64,000 nucleotides of DNA. Source: Runella sp. Lineage in GTDB: Bacteria > Bacteroidota > Bacteroidia > Cytophagales > Spirosomataceae. Shown in pieces: positions 35,901 to 44,137 of this stretch (positions are counted from its first letter, which is position 1; every line of letters starts with the position of its first letter). The notes beneath the pieces are model-generated. The model ran no database searches. It saw nothing but the letters and a program-made list of their open reading frames with translations, and had not been told where the DNA came from. The position numbers were made by a program, and so were the translations under genes. The stretch is taken from positions 1 to 64,000 of the forward strand of contig JALQYJ010000183.1 in NCBI GenBank assembly GCA_023254175.1, written 5' to 3'.

Positions 35901-36366
35901 CACCTTTTTCGTCGCTGACCTTACCCGTTATAGTTTGGTCTAATTTGAGGTCGAGGGGAGATAGAATGGGCTTGGATTTTGATTCTTCTTGTACGTTTCC
36001 CAAAAACCGACGTGTCAATACAATCTTGTTGGCTTTGAGCACTTGGAAGTTGATTTGGCGCGGGGTTAAAATTTGCTGCAACACCGACTCCAAGGTTTCA
36101 TCCTTTATGTCAAGGCTCAATTTTTCGTTGGTAGTGAGGACGCCTTTTTGGTAAGAAAAAACGACATTGGCTTTTTGCTCAATAGTTTTGAGTACCGTTT
36201 TAAGTTCGGTATTTTTCAAATAGAGCGTAATTTTTTCTTGCAGTCGTTCTTGGCCAAAGGTATTCTCCGCAAAACTGAGGGTAGTCAGCAGACAAACAAA
36301 CAGCAAGGGGGTGAGGGTGATTTTCATAAGGTAGAAAATCTCTTTTCTGGTAAAGAAATTTGACAT
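32944..36366 (-). CDS. SusC/RagA TonB-dependent transporter with STN signalling domain (PUL 1)
   Basis: A 1,140-residue outer-membrane transporter. Order: signal peptide, secretin/TonB N-terminal (STN) domain (about residues 46-115, LYLKNTELKTVLKTIEQKA onward), a carboxypeptidase-regulatory-like domain (ITGKVSDEKGDGLPGVSILV), the SusC signature (LEEVVVVGYGTQKK), plug, and a 22-strand-type barrel ending LRTYTFGINLKF. The STN domain allows signalling to the FecR-type anti-sigma encoded just upstream. An alternative ATG at 36327 (MKITLTPL) would give a shorter signal. Imports glycan fragments with SusD using TonB energy. Confidence 0.94.
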   Translation of the reverse strand: MSNFFTRKEIFYLMKITLTPLLFVCLLTTLSFAENTFGQERLQEKITLYLKNTELKTVLKTIEQKANVVFSYQKGVLTTNEKLSLDIKDETLESVLQQILTPRQINFQVLKANKIVLTRRFLGNVQEESKSKPILSPLDLKLDQTITGKVSDEKGDGLPGVSILVKGTQRGTSTNATGDFSIAVPDRSDGPEKAVLVFSYVGYEPQEIVVGNRTSINLTMKVDNKSLEEVVVVGYGTQKKVNVIGSVSQISSKDIDNRPVTQVSQAITGQMPGVTVIQSTGRPGQSGGQIRVRGVGSFGATPDALVLIDGIAGTMNDINPNDIKTISVLKDASSAAIYGARSANGVILITTKNGTSDKLSVGYDGYVGFNDATAFPDFVNSADYATMFNIASGSQSFSPATIEKYRNQSDPDNFPNTRFLDEVFSRSGLQTAHTITLNGGNDKNRFYLSGGFLNQEGIVAKNSFTRYNQRLTIQNKLSNKIELNTRIFGALETRKEPQATANKGGGFLDQLIQNAIRYPSIFVGQASNGDYGVGPESGGTPVSWLASDSYLRNPNSRFGINSKLDWKPINGLTLSAIGGYNFSLFEQRSYLASQRLNANVFQSQAYLNQSSNKVIFKTMQYTGEYAKEINKHSFSLLAGYSFEEQNESYFNGYRQDFPSNDYTVLDMGGFTNQLVGGYDDAWAIQSLFSRAKYSFNERYLFEATVRRDGSSRFPAGNKYATFPSAAVGWRISEESFMKPLTWITDMKLKASWGVLGNQNIGNYPYQQVLNSGRNYPFGNTVSTGAAYALYRDPNIKWESTETYDLGLESSFFNGALNLNVTYFNRNTKDILFRPSSSVSTVLGVGISETNTGAVENTGWEFDLGYQGRKGKWKYSFNGNFSIINNKVLTLGLGNVNQPNGYVGNGSDLFIGFPMQMYYGFLSDGVFLNSSDIAEWPVQTAVTPRPQPGDIRYKDISGPNGVPDGKVDPIYDRTYLGSRIPKYTFGANVGLSYSNFDLSMFMQGVAGVKGTLTGYAGYAFFNLGNIQKWQMDGRFNPDQPTRYPAYPRLEEVTNSGTPNTVTSDFWVINAAYLRVKNIQLAYNVPKNILNKMRLNNLKLYVTGENMFSFNNFRQGWDPEINTGGDYYPILRTYTFGINLKF

Positions 36367-36373
36367 AATTTTG
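36366..36373 (+). promoter_or_regulatory. antisense promoter-like -7 element over the susC start (PUL 1)
   Basis: TAATTTTG on the plus strand fits TAnnTTTG and overlaps the complement of the susC start codon. At the -33 position only T-rich sequence (TTTT) is present. It points toward the stem-loops at 36398-36472. Confidence 0.35.
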
Positions 36374-36379
36374 ATTGTT

Positions 36380-36472
36380 TTTGTTTTGGAAAAGACAAAG
36401 CACGAACGCGCGGTGCTTCCTAAATCGCAAGTTCAGTAAGGGAAAGATGTGACCGCATCTTTCCCTTTTTTT
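36380..36472 (+). ncRNA. candidate cis-antisense RNA in the fecR-susC gap (PUL 1)
   Basis: A predicted RNA of about 90 nt transcribed against the susC leader. It would contain a hairpin AAGCAC/GTGCTT (36398-36418) and end at the perfect stem AAGGGAAAGATG/CATCTTTCCCTT followed by a T run on the plus strand. The terminator points away from the direction of all nearby genes, which is hard to explain otherwise. The location is the same as that of the DonS antisense RNA family of Bacteroides PULs. No transcript evidence. Confidence 0.35.
36438..36472 (+). terminator. plus-strand intrinsic terminator between fecR and susC (PUL 1)
   Basis: 12-bp perfect stem (36438-36449 with 36456-36467), 6-base loop, seven T after the last C on the plus strand. 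Flanking genes are all on the minus strand. Confidence 0.75.
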
Positions 36473-36538
36473 GATTATTGGGGCTCTGTTTTTGGGTTTA
36501 CATATTGATATGGATGATTGTTAATAAATAATAACTCG

Positions 36539-37633
36539 CTACTTACAGCCCTTTGACTCGACAATAATCTGAGCATCAATTTCTTTGTAGGCAGCACCGA
36601 TGGTTTGGCAAATCACTTCAAGTTGGTCGTACAGCGAATCATCGCTGATGGTGGTGGTGAGTATACAGTCGGAAAGCGTGTCTTCGTTGTAGCGGATTTC
36701 GACGCCAAACAATTTCTCCAATTCTTTGAATACTTCGGCTACTTTTACTTCGTCAAACTGCCTTTTAACTAGCGTCTTTTGAGCCACAATAGGGATTGGT
36801 ACTTCTACTAAGTTGCGGTTGAGAAGCTCGTTGGCTCGGTTAAAAACCGCTTGTTGATTGGGTAATAAAAGCAGTCCTTTGGTTTCGGGGTCGGCGATGT
36901 CAATGCGATTTTGTGTAAATACTGACACCCTGCCCGTCTGTACTTTTACCGTTACTTGTTTGCCATTTTCTAAAGCTGATATTCTAAAACTTGTTCCCAA
37001 AACTTTGGTAATCAACTCGTTGGCATAGACGTAAAAAGGCTTGGCAGGATTTTCAGCTACTTCAAAAAATGCTTCTCCGCTCAATACCACTTCGCGGCGT
37101 TTGGTTTCAAAATGGACGGGGAAACTCAGACGGCTTCCCTTTTCCAAATGTACCATTGTGCCGTCTTCGAGGCGTATTTTTTTTGTGGTTTGGCCGTAGT
37201 TTGTCACTTCTTGGCGGGAGTTTTTTTCCTCAACAACGGCTATCAAATCTTGATAACTGACTTGGTGGCCGGGCTGCCTTGTGGTCGAAAGCCAAGCTGC
37301 TCCTGCTAAAAATACCAAGCTTGCTGCCCACTTGAAAGCTCTTGTTTGCCAAAAGCGGGGTATGGAACTAACCTGTTTTGCTATCACTTCTCGCTTAGAA
37401 ATGACGGCGGATATGTTGGCCCAAACGGCTTTCTGGTCGAGTACCGGAGTGTTTTGTTCTTCGGCCTTTTTTATGGCCAAAATCAGTTGCTGTGCCTGGG
37501 CTATTTCGTTGGCTTTGGCAGGATGTTGTTGCAGAAACTGTTGCCAAAAAGGGTCTTCTTCCTGAAACAACACCCACCGTACAAACGAGTCGTTGTGTAG
37601 GAAATCATTGCGTTTAAATTGGTCATAGTTCAT
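36539..37633 (-). CDS. FecR family anti-sigma factor (PUL 1)
   Basis: A 364-residue inner-membrane regulator. The cytosolic N-terminus (about 1-90) binds sigma. One membrane helix follows (about 92-108, FKWAASLVFLAGAAWL). The periplasmic FecR domain carries TKKIRLEDGTMVHLEKGSRL and VVLSGEAFFEVAENPAKPFYV. A C-terminal DUF4974/STN-like domain holds VAEVFKELEKLFGVEIRYN. It starts 21 bases after the sigma stop. It would release or activate the sigma factor when the STN domain of the adjacent SusC reports substrate uptake. Confidence 0.93.
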   Translation of the reverse strand: MNYDQFKRNDFLHNDSFVRWVLFQEEDPFWQQFLQQHPAKANEIAQAQQLILAIKKAEEQNTPVLDQKAVWANISAVISKREVIAKQVSSIPRFWQTRAFKWAASLVFLAGAAWLSTTRQPGHQVSYQDLIAVVEEKNSRQEVTNYGQTTKKIRLEDGTMVHLEKGSRLSFPVHFETKRREVVLSGEAFFEVAENPAKPFYVYANELITKVLGTSFRISALENGKQVTVKVQTGRVSVFTQNRIDIADPETKGLLLLPNQQAVFNRANELLNRNLVEVPIPIVAQKTLVKRQFDEVKVAEVFKELEKLFGVEIRYNEDTLSDCILTTTISDDSLYDQLEVICQTIGAAYKEIDAQIIVESKGCK

Positions 37634-37654
37634 GATGCCGAAAACAAAAAATGG

Positions 37655-38266
37655 TTAATTAATAAGGCGGGATAGTTGTAAAAAAAGCAGTATAAGTGGC
37701 TGTATTCCTTTAATAGTGAGGCGTAGTACGCTGTATGCTTTGAAGAGCAAGTTGCTGACCGACTGCTTACTGAGCCCCATGAGTTGGGTCATTTGGTCGA
37801 GGCTCATGCTGTGGTAGAAACGTAAGTTGATGGCCTCCTGCTGGCGCTGGCTTAGTTGTGAAATAGCCTTGGCAACGGCTTGTGTTTGATTGACTTGGGT
37901 TTCCTGCTCAATGGATTGTTGCTCGGACGAAAAAGCCACCAAAAAATCAAGAAAATCATTGATGTCTTCTGAGGTTTCAAGCAAATCGTTTCGGGTGTTT
38001 CGGATGACCTGATGGCGCAAAGCCCGAAACAAATAAAACTTTACACTTTCTACGTCGGATAGGTGCTGCCTGCGTCGCCACACATCCACAAAAACGTCTT
38101 GAATGGCGTCTTCGAGCTGTTGTTTATCAGTGCTTAACCGATAGCCATAATTGGCCAACACCTCAAAGTAACGGTTGTATAATTGCTCAAAGGCTTGTAT
38201 ATCGCCTTTTTTAAACGCAATCCAGAGGGTTGTTTCGTCGGTATGGTTTGGGTGGTTTTTCTTCAT
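37655..38266 (-). CDS. ECF sigma-70 factor (PUL 1 regulator)
   Basis: A 203-residue ECF sigma factor of the Bacteroidota FecI/BT-type group. Region 2 includes DAIQDVFVDVWRRRQHL, and region 4 ends in LSQRQQEAINLRFYHSMSLD and QLMGLSKQSVSNLLFKAYS. The frame extends to 38317, but the start at 38266 (MKKNHPNHTDE) fits the family better. It heads the sigma-FecR-SusC-SusD series and probably drives expression of the PUL 1 transporter. It lies 249 bases downstream of the previous PUL's last gene and its terminator. Confidence 0.92.
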   Translation of the reverse strand: MKKNHPNHTDETTLWIAFKKGDIQAFEQLYNRYFEVLANYGYRLSTDKQQLEDAIQDVFVDVWRRRQHLSDVESVKFYLFRALRHQVIRNTRNDLLETSEDINDFLDFLVAFSSEQQSIEQETQVNQTQAVAKAISQLSQRQQEAINLRFYHSMSLDQMTQLMGLSKQSVSNLLFKAYSVLRLTIKGIQPLILLFLQLSRLIN

Positions 38267-38439
38267 ACTTTTACAAACGCTTGGTTGTCCGCTTAGGATA
38301 GTCACATTTATTCTCAAATGAGTGATAAACGCCTCATAAGTACAGGTACAAGGTTTGCTAAAAACTACCCCTCATTTCAACGTATTTTTCAGAAAAATAA
38401 AAAACACGAATAGTTTGATGACTAATCAGCATAAGCAAT

Positions 38440-38481
38440 GGCTGTAAAAAACAAATACCCAACGGAAGTCCATTGGGTATT
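38440..38481 (-). terminator. intrinsic terminator at the end of PUL 2
   Basis: Stem AATACCCAA / TTGGGTATT (38454-38462 with 38473-38481) with an inner GGA/TCC extension. In the minus direction a T-rich tract follows (TGTTTTTT). It begins 35 bases after the stop of the last PUL 2 gene. Confidence 0.75.
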
Positions 38482-38515
38482 ACTGTGTTTGTTACTTATC
38501 AATTTATTTCTTCTT

Positions 38516-40987
38516 TTACCGATACGTTAGCCAAGTGGTAGCTTTACAATTTTTATCAGCAAAGAATCGAATCCAGCGGGCTTGAAAATCCGTAGCAAAA
38601 GTATGCTCAAAAGTTTCGTTGGGTTTCACCGTGATTTCTTTATACGTCATCCAAGGGCCATGCCCAATCGGTTCTATTTCAATCTTGAACGTAACGGATT
38701 GGTTTGAATCATGCGAAATTTTCAAACTCTTTTTGTCATAAAAGCCAATCAAATAGGCATCGGAAGGGGCGTTGGCCGCTACCTGCATGTCTTTCCACGG
38801 ACCGCCTTGTCCAGTAGGTTTGCCCAATTTCCAGAGGTCGTCTATGGTGCCTGCCCATACTTTGGCTTTGCCGTCGGTTGAGGTGATGATGTGTTCGTTA
38901 GTGGCTGCTTGTGTGGTCAACCCTGTCATGACTAATAAGCCACGGTACGAGGCGTAATCGTGAATACTGAGTGAATGAGAAGCCACGGGTCGAATTTTGG
39001 CAAAACCGTCGGCGTTTTCGGCGGGGAGTTCATAGAACGTTCCGTGGGCGTTTAGTAAATCGCGCTCAGTGGCCACTTCTCTACAAATTCGCAAGGCTGC
39101 GTCGTTGGTTTTAGCGGTAAATGCTTCATTTCCTTTGGGCAACCGCCACCTTCTGCCGCTATCGTCAACGACAAGTACTGAGGCGGCGTCTACCGAAATG
39201 ACTTCTTTGGGAATGGCAAATTTTTCGCGGATGAATTGGGCGGTTTTGGGGTCTGTTTTTTGAACCAAATTCATGGCACTGTCTAATTCGTAGTAGCCGT
39301 TTTCGCTAAATTTCCCGTTGGAGAATTGTCCTGCCAACAGCCCCATTGCCCGACGGTTATTGCCTAAGCCGTATATGAGTCCTCCCGTATAATTTGAAGC
39401 CTTGATGTTGGCTAATCCACTAAACATTTTGTCGGTTTGGGGCTGAAAACGAGAGGCATCGCTGTAATTAAAATTGACGGTGGCGGTGGTGGCGCGGTTG
39501 CTCTTAACCCGAATCCATTCGCCCGCCTCATTGGCCATAAAAGTTACGGCCACGCTTTGCCCAGCCCCAACCTCCACCGTACGCAACGACTTCCACTGTC
39601 CCTTACCGTCGGTATCGGCTTCAAAATTAAAACTAACACTCTGATTACCTGCGTTATGAACCCAAGCCATTCGCTGTTTCCATCCTGCAAACAAAAATGG
39701 GTCAGAGGCAGTGTTTGCTTCAACTTTATCATTGAGCCAAATCGCCCCTTGGGCGGTGTTAGGGCCTAATTGGTCGGGTAGATTGAAGGACGTAAACCAC
39801 AAATTAGAGTTTGACTGCCCTGGTCCTTCGATGTTTCCTTTGGTTTTACGTTTGTTTAGAAACTCCTTTTGTGCCGAATCATCGCAGCCAAAAACGAGTT
39901 GGTTGTTCCAACGAGTAAAATCGCCAATGACTTTCAGATAAGCGGAACGTGGGCGAATACCAGCGGCGTTTTTTGACGAAAATGTGTGAGGAAAACGCCA
40001 AAATAGCCCGTGCATAGTCATCAGATAATCAGGCTTTTCGGTCGTTCCAATGTCACGGATGCGTGGCCATTCGGTGTTCCAGCCGTGGGCACCGTCGTAG
40101 CTATGACTGGCTTTGGGAAGCCTAAAAAACGACCATTTGCCGCTGTCTCGTACGGCCAAAAGTACCGAACGATGATCCCAGCCTGTTGCCCAAATAGGGT
40201 CGGTTTCGGGGTTTTTGTTGCCATAAATCCCGCCTGGTCCCGTCACTTCCACAAACTGATTACGACGAACTACTTTCCAATCTTTGCCGTTCCATTCGGC
40301 CAGTACACCCGCCTCAATGTCAAATTGTTTGAGGGCTTGTTGGCCAGGTTCACCGTTGTTGGAATACACGATTACCCCTTGTCCAGAATACAAACCTTTG
40401 CCGTGTGCTCCTGGCAGCAAAGTGCCGTTGTGGTTGTTGGCCACATCGTTTTCTTTTTTGGTTTTTACGTTGCCATCTTGGTACAAAAGTTTTGATTCTA
40501 AGGTCTTTACATCCACTTCATAAAACCCTTCTTCCATCGTTCCGTATTGGATTTTATGGACGGGGTCGGTCAAGTGTCGTGCATTACCCGTATGACGGCC
40601 AGGCATTTGGGAATAAGGGATGGTTCTGACCTTTCCGTTGTTGGCAATGGCATAAGGGCCGATGAATAACTGCTTGCTTTCGGCATGAATCATACGGTTG
40701 GCAGGCGTGCCTCCGATGCTTTCGGGGCGAATGGTACGTTGTAAACTGGGGGTGATTTCGTAGAGCTTGTCCGACGACCCAAAGGGCAAATGCGGCCCGT
40801 ACGTGACTACCCACAGGCGGTCAGCCCAAGAGACTACTGCGCCCGTGCCGCATTCGCCTTCGTTGTTATAATAAGCAAGGTGTGGATATATGCCACTGAT
40901 GTGCCGGTAGTTGGGCTTATTTTGTGCCCTTACATCGAAAAGGGTAAAAAATAAAGCAACTGTAAAGCCAAAGTTTAGGTATTTCAT
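38516..40987 (-). CDS. large secreted protein with propeller-like region and duplicated module (PUL 2)
   Basis: An 823-residue secreted protein (signal MKYLNFGFTVALFFTLFDVRA). I know similar proteins from sulfatase-rich Bacteroidota and Planctomycetes but no assigned activity. The N-terminal part has a conserved NNEGECGTGAVVSWADRLW stretch and repeated Trp/Gly-rich strands like a beta-propeller. Two copies of a 58-residue module (about 450-508 and 765-823) share a G-x-G-x-W core and a W-I-R segment. The ATG at 40987 is preferred over 41083 because it gives a signal peptide. It follows the fucosidase by 61 bases. Perhaps a glycan-binding or lyase-like PUL protein. Confidence 0.75.
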   Translation of the reverse strand: MKYLNFGFTVALFFTLFDVRAQNKPNYRHISGIYPHLAYYNNEGECGTGAVVSWADRLWVVTYGPHLPFGSSDKLYEITPSLQRTIRPESIGGTPANRMIHAESKQLFIGPYAIANNGKVRTIPYSQMPGRHTGNARHLTDPVHKIQYGTMEEGFYEVDVKTLESKLLYQDGNVKTKKENDVANNHNGTLLPGAHGKGLYSGQGVIVYSNNGEPGQQALKQFDIEAGVLAEWNGKDWKVVRRNQFVEVTGPGGIYGNKNPETDPIWATGWDHRSVLLAVRDSGKWSFFRLPKASHSYDGAHGWNTEWPRIRDIGTTEKPDYLMTMHGLFWRFPHTFSSKNAAGIRPRSAYLKVIGDFTRWNNQLVFGCDDSAQKEFLNKRKTKGNIEGPGQSNSNLWFTSFNLPDQLGPNTAQGAIWLNDKVEANTASDPFLFAGWKQRMAWVHNAGNQSVSFNFEADTDGKGQWKSLRTVEVGAGQSVAVTFMANEAGEWIRVKSNRATTATVNFNYSDASRFQPQTDKMFSGLANIKASNYTGGLIYGLGNNRRAMGLLAGQFSNGKFSENGYYELDSAMNLVQKTDPKTAQFIREKFAIPKEVISVDAASVLVVDDSGRRWRLPKGNEAFTAKTNDAALRICREVATERDLLNAHGTFYELPAENADGFAKIRPVASHSLSIHDYASYRGLLVMTGLTTQAATNEHIITSTDGKAKVWAGTIDDLWKLGKPTGQGGPWKDMQVAANAPSDAYLIGFYDKKSLKISHDSNQSVTFKIEIEPIGHGPWMTYKEITVKPNETFEHTFATDFQARWIRFFADKNCKATTWLTYR

Positions 40988-41048
40988 ATTAAATGTCGTT
41001 TTTAACAATTTAAAATGTCGAAGAGGGTATTTTTGCTCAGTTTTTGGG

Positions 41049-42278
41049 TTATCTAGCCGTTTTTTCCTCTTCTTTTTTGTCAATCATTGTCCCTTTTTGC
41101 CGCAATTTTAGGTAATCTTGAACATTCAGGGCAGGGTAGCCTTCTTTGCGAATGCGTTCACCCAGAAGTCTGAAATTTTTAGCAACATCGTCAGGAATAG
41201 AACCATCGGTTTTGGGGCCGAAATTGAGCAACAAATTAGCGTTATTATTGGCTGCTCCGACCAGCATTTGCCATAGTGCCTCCACATTTTGACAACTGTT
41301 TTTAGGACTCCATTCCCAGCTGCCCTGACTCGTTACCGCTATTTCCGCTTTTTTCTTGAAATTTTTTTGCCACGCTTTGTCCGATAGTTGGCGAATATGG
41401 ACTTGTTCGGGCGAATTGCCCCTATAGTGCATACTGATTGACCGCAATTCTCGTTCGCCGACCAATACATCTTCTTTGCCCGTTGCCCCTGTCTTGAAAA
41501 GGATTAAAGCATGGGGCTGATACTGATGAATGAGGTCATAAAATTCTTGAATTCTGAACAACTTGTCATTGGCCAATACGCCACCTAAGGGGTCAAACCA
41601 AAAACCAGCGACAGAACCGTATTGCGTGCACAATTCCGTCAATTGCTGTTTACAAAACGCCCTGTACTTTTCAAAATCTTCGGGTTGGGTGTATTTAAAG
41701 TAATCAGGGTTTTGAGGATAGGCAGGGCGAGCAGAAAAGTATTTTTCTTTGGGCAAAAAATAAGGATGTACCCAATCTATGCCGAGCGAATAATAGATAA
41801 AAAGCGGCATGTTGCGTTCTTGACAGACTTTTGCCAATTCTCCTACAAAATCGCGGTGCATGGGGTAGTTCATGCTATTCCAATCGCTGGCTTTTGTATC
41901 CCACAAGGAAAAGCCATCGTGGTGTTTGGCCACAAAAGTGATGTAGCGCATCCCACTGTCTTCGGCAAGTTTGACTATTTCAGTGGCATTAAATCCCGAA
42001 GCATTTACGGATAAAGCCGTTTTTTGATAGTCTTCAAAAGGGATTTTTTGATTGAACATGGCCCACGCTGCGTGGTATTTGCCCCAAACCCCCCAGTGTA
42101 TGAACAGCCCCAAGCGTGCTTCGTTATACCAAGCAAGCATCGCTTTTTTAGGTGACTTGGCATACAAGCTGCTTTTATGTTTCAAAAAATAGGGAATTGC
42201 TTCGGATGGTTGTGTGTAGGCATTCATGCCATACGCTAACAATAGAAGTACAGTAATATTTTGTAGGAAACTATGCAC
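41049..42278 (-). CDS. GH29 alpha-L-fucosidase, secreted
   Basis: A 409-residue glycoside hydrolase family 29 enzyme, releasing alpha-linked L-fucose with retention. The barrel starts WYNEARLGLFIHWGVW, continues with FVAKHHDGFSLWDTKASDWN, and carries the catalytic nucleophile Asp229 in GFWFDPLGG. LLLNFGPKTDGSIPDD near the end is a strong family marker. The protein stops soon after the barrel, so it lacks the C-terminal beta-sandwich of many GH29 enzymes. It is the second enzyme after susD. Its presence is the best clue that PUL 2 handles a fucosylated glycan. Confidence 0.92.
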   Translation of the reverse strand: MHSFLQNITVLLLLAYGMNAYTQPSEAIPYFLKHKSSLYAKSPKKAMLAWYNEARLGLFIHWGVWGKYHAAWAMFNQKIPFEDYQKTALSVNASGFNATEIVKLAEDSGMRYITFVAKHHDGFSLWDTKASDWNSMNYPMHRDFVGELAKVCQERNMPLFIYYSLGIDWVHPYFLPKEKYFSARPAYPQNPDYFKYTQPEDFEKYRAFCKQQLTELCTQYGSVAGFWFDPLGGVLANDKLFRIQEFYDLIHQYQPHALILFKTGATGKEDVLVGERELRSISMHYRGNSPEQVHIRQLSDKAWQKNFKKKAEIAVTSQGSWEWSPKNSCQNVEALWQMLVGAANNNANLLLNFGPKTDGSIPDDVAKNFRLLGERIRKEGYPALNVQDYLKLRQKGTMIDKKEEEKTAR

Positions 42279-42305
42279 TTATGCGTCTATGGTTTTAGGT
42301 AGAAG

Positions 42306-42371
42306 TACGATTTACGATTCCAAAAAAACTATTGATTATGAGTTATTTATGTTTTGTAATCGTAAATCGTA
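42306..42371. repeat. 14-bp inverted repeat built of tandem heptamers, after susD (PUL 2)
   Basis: TACGATTTACGATT (42306-42319) and AATCGTAAATCGTA (42358-42371) are perfect inverted arms with a 38-base A/T-rich loop. Each arm is itself two copies of TACGATT. It starts 30 bases after the susD stop. It may act as an mRNA hairpin between the transporter genes and the fucosidase gene. Confidence 0.7.
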
Positions 42372-42401
42372 TTAATCGAAAATGTCCAGTAATCAAAAAA
42401 A

Positions 42402-44117
42402 TTAGTACCCTTCGTTTTGCTTCATATTCGGATTGATTTGAATTTCAGCCGTTGGAATGGGCCACAGATATTGTCTATCTTGCCACGCACAAGGCACTAT
42501 CAGTTTAATCAACCCTGCATCAAACATGGGTTTGAAATCGGCCAGACCATCTTCGTCAATAACGGGAGTGCTTGGAAAAAACCAAAGGTTTTTATCTACG
42601 ATTTTCGATTTTAAATCCGTTGGGTCTAACATACCATAAACGGGTCTGTTCAACACTTTCCCCGCCAGTTTCCACCTAACTATATCCATATAGCGCAAGC
42701 CCTCAAATGCAAACTCCATACGGCGTTCAATACGTACCGTTTTTCGTAAATCGGTTTGGGTAGTTGCGTTTACTGCGGGGTAAGAGGCGGTAGCCGTTGG
42801 TGCAACGCCGTAAGCTCTTGCCCTCACGGCATTAATCGCATCGCGTACAGTTTGGTCAATTTCGTTGAGTTCAATTTTGGCTTCGGCATACATTAGCAGC
42901 ACGTCGGCATATCGGACAATAATTTGGTCAGGTTCTACCCTGTTACCATTTTGCAGCCAAGTATCATCAATGCCTTTTTTCCAAATTAAACCATTGAAAG
43001 AAGCAAACTGAGCATTGGCGCGGTTGTCATTATTGGTTACTTGTGTGTTTGTACTTACTCTCAAAACCCTTAAAGCCGTAGGATTGGGGTCGTAAGTAAA
43101 GCCTAAATGGGTCGTACCAAATTCAACAATCGTTGCAGTACATCGAGGGTCTCTGTTTTTGAACGGATTGCGCGGGTCAAAAAGCGGTGATTTGTCTATG
43201 GGTAAGCCATCACGGCATAAATAGGCACAAAATAAGTCCCAAGTAGGGCAAATAGCACCAAAACCGCCCGAATTTCTCGAAATTCTATCCAAAACGGCTG
43301 ATGATGGAATAGAAATATTGAGGGCAATTGAGCGAGGTAAACCAAAAATGATTTCTTTGGAGTCTTTTGTGTTTTGCAAAAATAAATTTGCATAGTTAGG
43401 ATGAAGTGAATAAGCAGCAAGGTCTATACAGGCTTTGGCAGCATCAGCCGCAATTTTATAATCGCCTACGTACAATGCTGTGCGGGCTTTCATCGCTAAA
43501 GCAGCCCCTTTGGTTAGTCGTTTGGTTACAGAAGTCGCATAAGATTTGGGTAAAGTAGCGGCAGCAGCGTCAAAATCGGCATATATCTTTGAAATTACGA
43601 TTTTTTTATCCGTCCGACCTACGCTATATGCCTTATCCAACTCGATAATATCTTCCGAATATACCACGTCGCCAAAATGCGTGACCAAAATGGCATATTG
43701 AGACGCTCGATGAAAACGGATTTCTGCGATGTAAATATCCAATTTTGCGGCAGGCACATTGGCTTTGGTTTCGGGGCTATTTAAGGCAACTAAAGCCCGA
43801 TTGGCTCTCGCAATGGCTTTATAGGAATTGCGCCAAAGGGTCGTAGAAGTCCCCCATTGGCTGTTTGTCGTACCTGATTTGATAGGGGAAAGCGTGGTTC
43901 TGTAAAAAGCATCGTCAGAGAGTACTTCGTTGCCAAAGCCTTCATCTGGTACCCAAAAATCCTGCCTGTACAGGTCATTCAAAGCTAGTTGAATTTCTGC
44001 TTCATTGGAGTACCATTTTTCGGCGGAGGGCTGCGCAAGCGGGTACAAATCTAAGGTATTTTGACAAGCCGATAAGCACACAATAGCAATAACGGCGATA
44101 TAGTGTATTCTTTTCAT
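42402..44117 (-). CDS. SusD/RagB family glycan-binding lipoprotein (PUL 2)
   Basis: A 571-residue SusD-type lipoprotein: signal MKRIHYIAVIAIVCLSAC, then QNTLDLYPLAQPSAEKW. It has helical TPR-like segments (IRFHRASQYAILVTHFGDVV) and the family end motif RIERRMEFAFEGLRYMDIVRW. It starts 20 bases after the SusC stop. Forms the surface lid of the adjacent transporter. Only distantly like the PUL 1 SusD, in keeping with a different glycan fragment. Confidence 0.94.
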   Translation of the reverse strand: MKRIHYIAVIAIVCLSACQNTLDLYPLAQPSAEKWYSNEAEIQLALNDLYRQDFWVPDEGFGNEVLSDDAFYRTTLSPIKSGTTNSQWGTSTTLWRNSYKAIARANRALVALNSPETKANVPAAKLDIYIAEIRFHRASQYAILVTHFGDVVYSEDIIELDKAYSVGRTDKKIVISKIYADFDAAAATLPKSYATSVTKRLTKGAALAMKARTALYVGDYKIAADAAKACIDLAAYSLHPNYANLFLQNTKDSKEIIFGLPRSIALNISIPSSAVLDRISRNSGGFGAICPTWDLFCAYLCRDGLPIDKSPLFDPRNPFKNRDPRCTATIVEFGTTHLGFTYDPNPTALRVLRVSTNTQVTNNDNRANAQFASFNGLIWKKGIDDTWLQNGNRVEPDQIIVRYADVLLMYAEAKIELNEIDQTVRDAINAVRARAYGVAPTATASYPAVNATTQTDLRKTVRIERRMEFAFEGLRYMDIVRWKLAGKVLNRPVYGMLDPTDLKSKIVDKNLWFFPSTPVIDEDGLADFKPMFDAGLIKLIVPCAWQDRQYLWPIPTAEIQINPNMKQNEGY

Positions 44118-44137
44118 TTTCAGAGTTGTATTTTTGA

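Noticed and set aside
42306-42371. Phase-variable invertible promoter
   Set aside because: The inverted repeats are only 38 bases apart, no good -33/-7 pair lies between them and no recombinase gene is near.
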